DNA of 10,252 nucleotides, from the NCBI GenBank assembly GCA_030615845.1, contig JAUWYM010000011.1:1-10252 (forward strand). Reading direction: 5' to 3'. Position 1 is the first letter of the stretch. Each line of letters begins with the position of its first letter. Shown one piece after another: positions 4,591 to 10,252 of this stretch. The DNA comes from Thermoplasmatota archaeon. GTDB taxonomy: Archaea; Thermoplasmatota; E2; DHVEG-1. The notes below the pieces were generated by a model. The model was not told the origin of the DNA. It saw nothing but the letters and a program-made list of their open reading frames with translations, and did not search any database. The translations under genes and the position numbers were made by a program.

Positions 4591-6537
4591 TTATTTCTTT
4601 GGTTTCTTAGGTTTTTCTTTTGGCTTTTCTTTTGGCTTTTCTTTCGGTTTTTCTTTTGGTTTTTCTTTCTTTTTTGTTGCTTGATAAATTCCAAGTAGTA
4701 CGAGTATCACTATTATCATGCCTATGCCCAGCATATACCACATTGTGTTGTCTTCTTTTCCTACCGCCCCTTCGCTGTATTCAGTAAGTGTGTCTGTCTC
4801 AGGATCATATATGTAATCCCAGCCAGTTGTTCCATCGCTGTTTATCAAGTAGGTTTCATCGTCTTGTTTTTCAACAGTTGTTTTTTCCTTGGTTTCATTG
4901 CTGTAGAATGAACCATATGTCCCATTACTATTTTCATCTATGAGGTATCCAATATCTTTGACATAGAGTACATCGATTAAAACAACGTATTCTGTGGTTC
5001 CAGAGTATGTCTTGTTATCATTTGCCTTAACCTCAATGGTATAAATTCCCCAAGTAGACCAGTTATGCGTCTGCGTGACAGCTGTAGCGTTTGCTACAAA
5101 ACCAGAAGTTGTATTAGTATCATCACCCCAGTCAAACGTATATTGAAGTGTATCGTTGTCATCATCAGTTGAAACCGCGGTATAATCATAGTCAGTATTC
5201 TTTGAACCCGCTTGTGGACCACTTACCACTGGTGCAGTAGGTGGACTGTTTGGTGTTACTATTGTTGCTGTTGTTTCATCAGTATCCGTTGCGCCTGGTC
5301 CATCTTTTACTTGGAGAATAACAGTAAATATTCCCCCACTATCATATGCATGAATGACGGTTGCATTCTCTAACCATTCTGTATCATATGTGCCATCTCC
5401 ATCAAAGTCCCAACGATAATCCAAGTCAGTTCCTTCTGGATCAGAACTTAAAGAGCCATCAAATGTAATATTCTCTCCAGGTGTTCCTGTGTATGGCTCT
5501 CCTGCTGACGCATTTGCTGTTGGTGGTTGATTCGGAGTGCCGCCTCCGTTGCCACCGTTGCCACCGTTGCCACCGTTGCCGGTTGTCTCGGTGGGTGTAC
5601 CACTTTGTAGATCGGATGACTCCCCTTCATTTCCAGACGTATCAACTGCTGATACATTATAAGTATATTCTTGCCCATTAGTAAGACCAGTATGTGTATA
5701 GGTTATAGTTGGATGGTCAACTACTATAGGTGAAGGATCTGGCCCATTATGATAAATATTATAGTAATCAACAGCAACGTTATCAGTTGCTGCAGTCCAT
5801 GCAAGATTCAATTTTCCATCTTTTGCATCTGTTACAGTAAGTCCTGTTACTTTTGACGGAGGTTCGGTATCTTTTGGACCCGTAGTAAAACTCCATATAG
5901 AACCTTCTGTAGAGGCACCATGGTTATCCCAAGCAACTATTTGCCAATAATAAGTTGTTGAAAAGTCCATCTCGCCAGGATCATAAGCAGTATCTCCATG
6001 TCCAGTAGCAACTGATGGTGGTGGACTTACAATACCAAAATACACATCGTATGTTACTAGATCACCATCTGGATCCCCACCTGTCCATCCTATATCTGCA
6101 TTTATTCCAACATCTATTGCACCATCAGCTGGTGCTGGATTACTTGGTTCATATGGTGCATTGTTTATCGGTGGAAGTGATGTATCAATAGTTAGATTTA
6201 TTGGGAAATATAGGGATTGGTCTTCTATTATTGTAACGGTTTCTGCAGCTAACCAAGTTCCTGCAGGAATGGTAACTGCAAAGGTACCTGTTTGCCCTAC
6301 TTCTTCAGCTAAAGTTATTGTATAAAAACCATATGGATCATCAAATAGAGTTGCAGTTTTGTCTTGTCCTGGAAATGAAATGACTACTTGATCAGGTTTT
6401 GTAATTATTTCATCTACATATACATATCCTCGGATAGTACAAGGTTGTGGCTCAGCTGATGCAATTGGAAAAACAGCAGCTATTGATAGCAGCATTATGC
6501 CTATTACTATAGTTGAACATATCTTTTTTTGGCTCAT
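4591..6537 (-). CDS. Membrane-anchored FN3/PKD surface protein with KEKP-repeat tail
   Basis: This protein has 648 residues. The start at 6537 is chosen because MSQKKICSTIVIGIMLLSIA opens a clean signal peptide (cleavage near ASA-E29) and GGAAGG precedes it by five bases. An in-frame ATG at 6579 would only add 14 polar residues. Residues 30-118 are a beta domain with a GYVYVD opening. Fibronectin-III-like domains follow at 126-219 and 226-313, then an NGG-repeat linker at 320-333. PKD domains lie at 337-427 (YRWDFDGDGTYD) and 431-521 (YTFDWGDD). Residues 522-592 are an acidic, Tyr-rich segment ending in repeats like ETYLINSDGTTGWDYIYD. A single helix at 599-619 is followed by a cytoplasmic tail of five KEKP units. 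It is probably a cell-surface adhesin or a receptor-like scaffold. I see no catalytic motif. Confidence 0.88.
   Translation of the reverse strand: MSQKKICSTIVIGIMLLSIAAVFPIASAEPQPCTIRGYVYVDEIITKPDQVVISFPGQDKTATLFDDPYGFYTITLAEEVGQTGTFAVTIPAGTWLAAETVTIIEDQSLYFPINLTIDTSLPPINNAPYEPSNPAPADGAIDVGINADIGWTGGDPDGDLVTYDVYFGIVSPPPSVATGHGDTAYDPGEMDFSTTYYWQIVAWDNHGASTEGSIWSFTTGPKDTEPPSKVTGLTVTDAKDGKLNLAWTAATDNVAVDYYNIYHNGPDPSPIVVDHPTITYTHTGLTNGQEYTYNVSAVDTSGNEGESSDLQSGTPTETTGNGGNGGNGGNGGGTPNQPPTANASAGEPYTGTPGENITFDGSLSSDPEGTDLDYRWDFDGDGTYDTEWLENATVIHAYDSGGIFTVILQVKDGPGATDTDETTATIVTPNSPPTAPVVSGPQAGSKNTDYDYTAVSTDDDNDTLQYTFDWGDDTNTTSGFVANATAVTQTHNWSTWGIYTIEVKANDNKTYSGTTEYVVLIDVLYVKDIGYLIDENSNGTYGSFYSNETKEKTTVEKQDDETYLINSDGTTGWDYIYDPETDTLTEYSEGAVGKEDNTMWYMLGIGMIIVILVLLGIYQATKKKEKPKEKPKEKPKEKPKEKPKKPKK
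4610..4669 (-). repeat. Five 12-base tandem units encoding KEKP
   Basis: The plus-strand unit is ggtttttctttt with C/T changes at the 3rd and 12th bases only, repeated five times without gaps. It encodes the Lys-Glu-Lys-Pro tail of the membrane protein. Most differences are synonymous, so the peptide is kept while the DNA drifts. Repeat number may vary between strains. Confidence 0.85.
5542..5577 (-). repeat. Four 9-base tandem units encoding Asn-Gly-Gly
   Basis: The plus-strand unit gccaccgtt occurs three times perfectly (5551-5577) and once with one change (5542-5550). It encodes the NGG linker between the FN3 and PKD halves of the membrane protein. Its GC content is higher than the surrounding gene. 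Confidence 0.85.
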
Positions 6538-6579
6538 ATTAACCTTCCCCGTAAATTTATATTGGTTATTCGTTTGCAT

Positions 6580-6588
6580 AATATATAG
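6580..6588 (-). promoter_or_regulatory. TATA-like box of the PKD/FN3 gene
   Basis: On the minus strand this is TATATAT within CTATATATTATG, about 46 bases before the start at 6537, followed by GGAAGG just before the ATG. It lies in the 72-base gap after the large modular gene. An alternative ATATAAATT at 6555-6563 is too close to the start unless the mRNA is leaderless. Confidence 0.45.
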
Positions 6589-6609
6589 ATATCGATTTTG
6601 TTATTTTGG

Positions 6610-9600
6610 TTAGTCGCACCAGAAGTATATATCTGAATACGCGATTATTCCCATGTAACCATCTGGTTGTCCAATTGCCCAGTTTGTATCAAAGCATTCA
6701 TTTATGCCAACAAAGTCTGCATCAAATTCAACTATGACTTGTTCACCTGGTAATAGTGTTCCAGTGAAATCCCATGTAATTATGTTATTACCTGCATCAT
6801 AGTTTTCAGTATGTGTTATTCCACTGCCACCTGGAACTGTTACAGATATTGTTGCATCAAATACTAATGTATCCGGTAGTTGATCTTCGATTATGAAATC
6901 TGTGATTGGGCATGCTCCTGTGTTTTCAAAGATTATTCTGAATTTAGCATGGTTATCAGGATCTCTTGCCATTCCATAGCTACCCCACATTTCGTAATCA
7001 TAGCACCATGTTTCTTTTGTAACATCCCACAATGGTTCACAAGGGGGTTCCTCTTCTTCAATGAGAACAACATAATCTTCTACTTCACCATCGTCTGCTG
7101 CACCTGTGTATGTTAGACCGCCTAGTGAGTTGATTCGGAATCTTGCATAAGTGTCTCCTAGTAATGCTCCGGGTGGAATTGAAAATGTTAGACCGTAATG
7201 AATAATTCCATTGGTTAGATATTCATCTGTGAAGATTTGTTCACCAGCGTCATCAAAGTCGCCATCTTGGTTGAAGTCAATCCATGCGTTGAGATATCCA
7301 TCTGCTGGCGTCCAGGTCATGTCAATGTCTACATTTCCTAGATCACCAGGATAATATGGTCCGTTGAATGTTATTCCGTCTTCGTCATCGTTGCCATCGT
7401 CGTCATCGCCATCTGCGCCAATGGTTGGTTGTCCATCTGAGTCTAAGTCTGATCCTACGCCCATGTATGGAGCAAATGGTTCATGTCTTGCTCCATCACT
7501 TGCTAGAAGTGTTCCATATTCGTCTGGTGCGTCTCCGAAGTCGAATACCTCCGGGCATTCATCAACCCATACTTCTGCGCTTCCATCGCCCCAGTCGTAA
7601 TCACAGCAGGTGTAGTATGCCTCGGCATATACTTCATTGGTGTGATAGCCGCATTCTACTACTTGTACGTCGAATTCTATGTAAATATATGCACAATATG
7701 GCAATCCAAATTCTACGTCAGGTTCACCTGTTTGTTCACCCCATGTTAGTGTTGTTGAGCCATCTGGGTTGTTTTGCTCATTTGGTTGTACTTCTGGTCC
7801 GGATTCTTGTTCGTACATGTTCTCTGCATCCCATAGGAATGTTACAACTGTGCTGTCTGGTACGTATGCTAGTCCTGCTGGTAGGTCGTCAACGACGTAT
7901 AAACCTGTGAATAAACAGGATCCATCGTTGTGCATGCTAATGTTGAATGTTACTATGTCTTCTATATCTTGCTCAGTGTAATCATCCCAGTAGCCCATGT
8001 CTTCTCGCCATACGGATTTGCCGACATCAATATCTGGTTCACATCCCATTACACTTGCGCTGTCTGCGTCGTCAACGTAATCACATGAGGAATCTGCATA
8101 CACCTCAGCTACATTCTCTTCCAATACATCACAAGTGATTACTATTGCATTGAATTGTATGATAGCAAATTCTCCAGGTGCCAAAGGATCAAGACTCCAG
8201 TAAAGTTCACCGTCATCCTCTTCGGGTTCATAGGGTGATGCACCCTCACCATTGTACTCTACTGTTGAACCACCTGGTAAGTATGTAATACCCGGTGGTA
8301 GATAATCGTAAACATCGATGTCATAAAGTTCAATATCTCCATCGTTTTCCACATAGATGGTGAAAGTGAATTCTGTTTCAATTGGTATAGTTAGTTCCTC
8401 CTGTTCTTCGCCTACTGTTTTCTCTACAAGAATACTTGGGTTGTAGATATATAGTGTGTGAGTGACTATTTCACTCTCACATCCAGCTGCATCTACTGCT
8501 TTGGCGCTTATGTCATAGGTGTGTCCGGGACTCCATATGCCTTCTGAATCATAGGACCAGTATGACCATCCATTGTCTTCCTCGTCAAAGTCGCATTCTA
8601 ACCATACAGGTTCACTCTGCCAGACCTCACCATCCCAATATAAGCCATTGTGATCATAGATTTGAGTATAAACTATTATTACCTCTGTTTCTATGTCACA
8701 TGCTCTGAAGTTGAGATCGCCAGGTCCTTCGCATCTTTCATCATATTCGTCTTCTGGATCGGTAATTTCAACGTATGGACCACTGGTATCTGTATAGAAT
8801 CTCACTGGCTCTCCAACAATGTGTATCCAGTATTCTTCTCCCGTGAACATATGGGTTAAGGTATCACCGGGTATACCATATGCCCAGCTGAACCAGTATG
8901 TTCCATCATAGTAGAATACAAGGTCGAAGTTGCCATCATCTATAGATGCCAATACGCTTTCTACTGTGTTGTCACATGCTATTGCATATTGTGGTAATGA
9001 TAGTTTGTTCCACTCTAGCTCCATCCATTGATCGTATACGATTGTTGTGAATACCTGAATCTGTACATCATCGTATTCTTTGTTGCCCCATTGATCTTGT
9101 GCTTTGGCTTCTAAATCAAGGATTGAACCACTTGAATACATGTACACTGGTATCTGTGCAGTAAACTTGTCAATATCACCATCCCAGTCAACATCAAAGT
9201 ATATATCTGGTGCGCCATATGGACTGTCTAGCCATATTTTGACGTTACCTATGAGTTCATCCATGTCACTGTAAGTCCAGTCGTCCCAGTAATGCACATC
9301 AACTATCGCTGTAACGTATCTCTCACAGCATTCCTCACAGGTCATATCAAATTCTTCATCTTCTTCAGGTTCTGTTATTTCACAGAAGATTGGTCTCCAA
9401 TGTGTTTCAAGTACAAGGTTGAATTCCTCTTCGTCAAATGTTCCCCAGCTACCATATTGGTCTACTCCATGGACCCATACAGTATAGGTTCCAGGGTCCA
9501 TACCTGTGCTGTCAAATGTTGCAATTACATCAACTGTTGAATCACCCCATGCATAACCAGTGTCTGGGCTCATTGATATACCTGTTCCATAGTCTGCTTC

Positions 9601-10252
9601 ATCTGGTTTATTGGTTTGGATGAAGTATTCAGCATCATCAACATATCGTCCAGGATAGATACTTTGAATTGTTCCAGTAACAGTAAGTTCCACCCCGGTT
9701 CCATCTATCTGTATCATTGATGGATCTGGTTGTACATCCACAGCTGTTGCTAGTGGTCCCGGTCGTTTTCCAACTTCTACTTGTATTGAATCTGTGCCTC
9801 TATTTCCTGCTTCGTCAGATATTGAAACGTTTAGATATAGTAGTCCACTTGGTATGCCAAGAGGTATTGGTAGTGTTCCTTCCCACATACCAGAATCCTT
9901 GTTATAGATAAGACTTCCAATGTTAACACCTGCTAGTGTAACATATGCTTCTGTATCATGGCCTATACCAGAAAGAACATCTGTTGCTATTACTTGCATA
10001 TCAAATGACTCAAGACCAACATCAGCACCATCTTCAGGTAGTATAATCTCTACCTCTGGTGGTGTGTTATCAATTCCAACAAACACAATGTTTTGATCTG
10101 CAACAAAATCAGCCACAATATCTGTAAAGAACTCCATTGGATCTGAATATCCATTATCATCCCAGTATGTCATTGCTTGTACATAGTACCAGTGTAAGAC
10201 TTCAAAGAGGCTATTCCAACTATTTCCAAGGTTATCCTCTGCACCTGCAACA
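6610..10252 (-). CDS. Large modular secreted protein with Ig-like, DUF11 and GEVED domains (N-terminus outside window)
   Basis: The frame stays open through the right edge, so 1,213 C-terminal residues are visible. The Met at 10173 lies inside a continuous protein-like stretch (HWYYVQA before it) and is not the start. Numbering from that Met, Ig-like beta modules fill about 36-135, 140-255, 263-378 and 465-577. At 384-460 is an archaeal repeat of WNKLSLP...NTVESVLASI...EEYWI type. DUF11 modules lie at 581-680, 715-840 and 1049-1156. A GEVED domain lies at 878-1039 (opening GDAPDEYG, then Asp-rich GADGDDDDGNDDEDG, closing DDGEVEDYVV) and is probably calcium-binding. There are 23 cysteines, mostly placed symmetrically around the DUF11 modules, which suggests disulfides. 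The protein is acidic and ends YSDIYFWCD without a membrane helix or sorting signal. A structural or adhesive surface role is inferred; no enzyme motif is visible. Confidence 0.88.
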   Translation of the reverse strand, partial: VAGAEDNLGNSWNSLFEVLHWYYVQAMTYWDDNGYSDPMEFFTDIVADFVADQNIVFVGIDNTPPEVEIILPEDGADVGLESFDMQVIATDVLSGIGHDTEAYVTLAGVNIGSLIYNKDSGMWEGTLPIPLGIPSGLLYLNVSISDEAGNRGTDSIQVEVGKRPGPLATAVDVQPDPSMIQIDGTGVELTVTGTIQSIYPGRYVDDAEYFIQTNKPDEADYGTGISMSPDTGYAWGDSTVDVIATFDSTGMDPGTYTVWVHGVDQYGSWGTFDEEEFNLVLETHWRPIFCEITEPEEDEEFDMTCEECCERYVTAIVDVHYWDDWTYSDMDELIGNVKIWLDSPYGAPDIYFDVDWDGDIDKFTAQIPVYMYSSGSILDLEAKAQDQWGNKEYDDVQIQVFTTIVYDQWMELEWNKLSLPQYAIACDNTVESVLASIDDGNFDLVFYYDGTYWFSWAYGIPGDTLTHMFTGEEYWIHIVGEPVRFYTDTSGPYVEITDPEDEYDERCEGPGDLNFRACDIETEVIIVYTQIYDHNGLYWDGEVWQSEPVWLECDFDEEDNGWSYWSYDSEGIWSPGHTYDISAKAVDAAGCESEIVTHTLYIYNPSILVEKTVGEEQEELTIPIETEFTFTIYVENDGDIELYDIDVYDYLPPGITYLPGGSTVEYNGEGASPYEPEEDDGELYWSLDPLAPGEFAIIQFNAIVITCDVLEENVAEVYADSSCDYVDDADSASVMGCEPDIDVGKSVWREDMGYWDDYTEQDIEDIVTFNISMHNDGSCLFTGLYVVDDLPAGLAYVPDSTVVTFLWDAENMYEQESGPEVQPNEQNNPDGSTTLTWGEQTGEPDVEFGLPYCAYIYIEFDVQVVECGYHTNEVYAEAYYTCCDYDWGDGSAEVWVDECPEVFDFGDAPDEYGTLLASDGARHEPFAPYMGVGSDLDSDGQPTIGADGDDDDGNDDEDGITFNGPYYPGDLGNVDIDMTWTPADGYLNAWIDFNQDGDFDDAGEQIFTDEYLTNGIIHYGLTFSIPPGALLGDTYARFRINSLGGLTYTGAADDGEVEDYVVLIEEEEPPCEPLWDVTKETWCYDYEMWGSYGMARDPDNHAKFRIIFENTGACPITDFIIEDQLPDTLVFDATISVTVPGGSGITHTENYDAGNNIITWDFTGTLLPGEQVIVEFDADFVGINECFDTNWAIGQPDGYMGIIAYSDIYFWCD

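Noticed and set aside
4356..4694. A 112-codon minus-strand frame across the intergenic region
   Set aside because: It starts inside the KEKP-coding repeats in a different frame and runs through poly-T tracts, giving Lys-rich and Phe-rich low-complexity peptide. It is a shadow of the real gene's tail.
4610..5577. Short tandem repeats at 4610-4669 and 5542-5577 as a CRISPR array
   Set aside because: The units are 12 and 9 bases, contiguous without spacers, and in frame with a protein. They encode a linker and a tail.
6577..6579. ATG at 6579 as the start of the PKD/FN3 protein
   Set aside because: It would put 14 polar residues before the signal peptide and overlap the TATA-like box. The ATG at 6537 has GGAAGG just upstream and a clean signal peptide.
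7368..7910. A 180-codon plus-strand frame opposite the large modular gene
   Set aside because: It is antisense to the DUF11/GEVED coding sequence and rich in His, Leu and Arg, as expected from reading such codons backwards. It has no recognisable domain.
10171..10173. ATG at 10173 as the start of the large protein
   Set aside because: The same frame continues upstream without a stop to the window edge, with protein-like sequence, and no ribosome-binding motif precedes this ATG.

Overview
This window looks archaeal and most resembles AT-rich Thermoplasmata-type euryarchaea from sediments. This is an inference from protein style: a subtilase followed by CARDB and IPT/TIG domains, PKD/fibronectin-III membrane proteins, DUF11 and GEVED modules, and short leaders with TATA-like boxes about 37-50 bases before start codons. 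No rRNA, tRNA or marker gene fixes the taxon.

Layout: bases 1-591 are AT-rich with no secure gene. They hold a 33-codon zinc-finger remnant of the kind that starts IS transposases, and one doubtful 52-codon frame. Bases 592-1034 carry two small minus-strand genes, a two-helix membrane peptide and a 56-residue zinc-ribbon protein. Bases 1164-1390 form a GC-richer islet with a 47-codon frame behind a TATA-like box and the first copy of a 28-base dispersed element. Bases 1390-2305 encode a DUF4382-PKD lipoprotein broken by one extra base near 1586. Bases 2520-4307 encode a complete secreted subtilisin-family protease. The gap at 4308-4590 holds the second copy of the 28-base element and a poly-T terminator. 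Bases 4591-6537 encode a membrane-anchored PKD/FN3 protein with a KEKP-repeat tail. Bases 6610-10252 are the C-terminal 1,213 residues of a large secreted protein with Ig-like, DUF11 and GEVED modules, running off the right edge.

All the confident genes lie on the minus strand. The four large ones are extracytoplasmic: a lipid-anchored protein, a secreted protease, a protein with one C-terminal membrane helix, and a large modular protein with no anchor in view. Together they suggest a cell-surface or exoprotein locus for adhesion, polymer handling or envelope structure. Each large gene whose start is in view has its own TATA-like box, so they may be transcribed separately rather than as one operon.

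I found no defence system, CRISPR array or phage module. The observations most worth a second look are the 28-base element behind two surface-protein genes, the single-base frameshift in the DUF4382-PKD gene, and the repeated cysteine layout around the DUF11 modules of the large protein.
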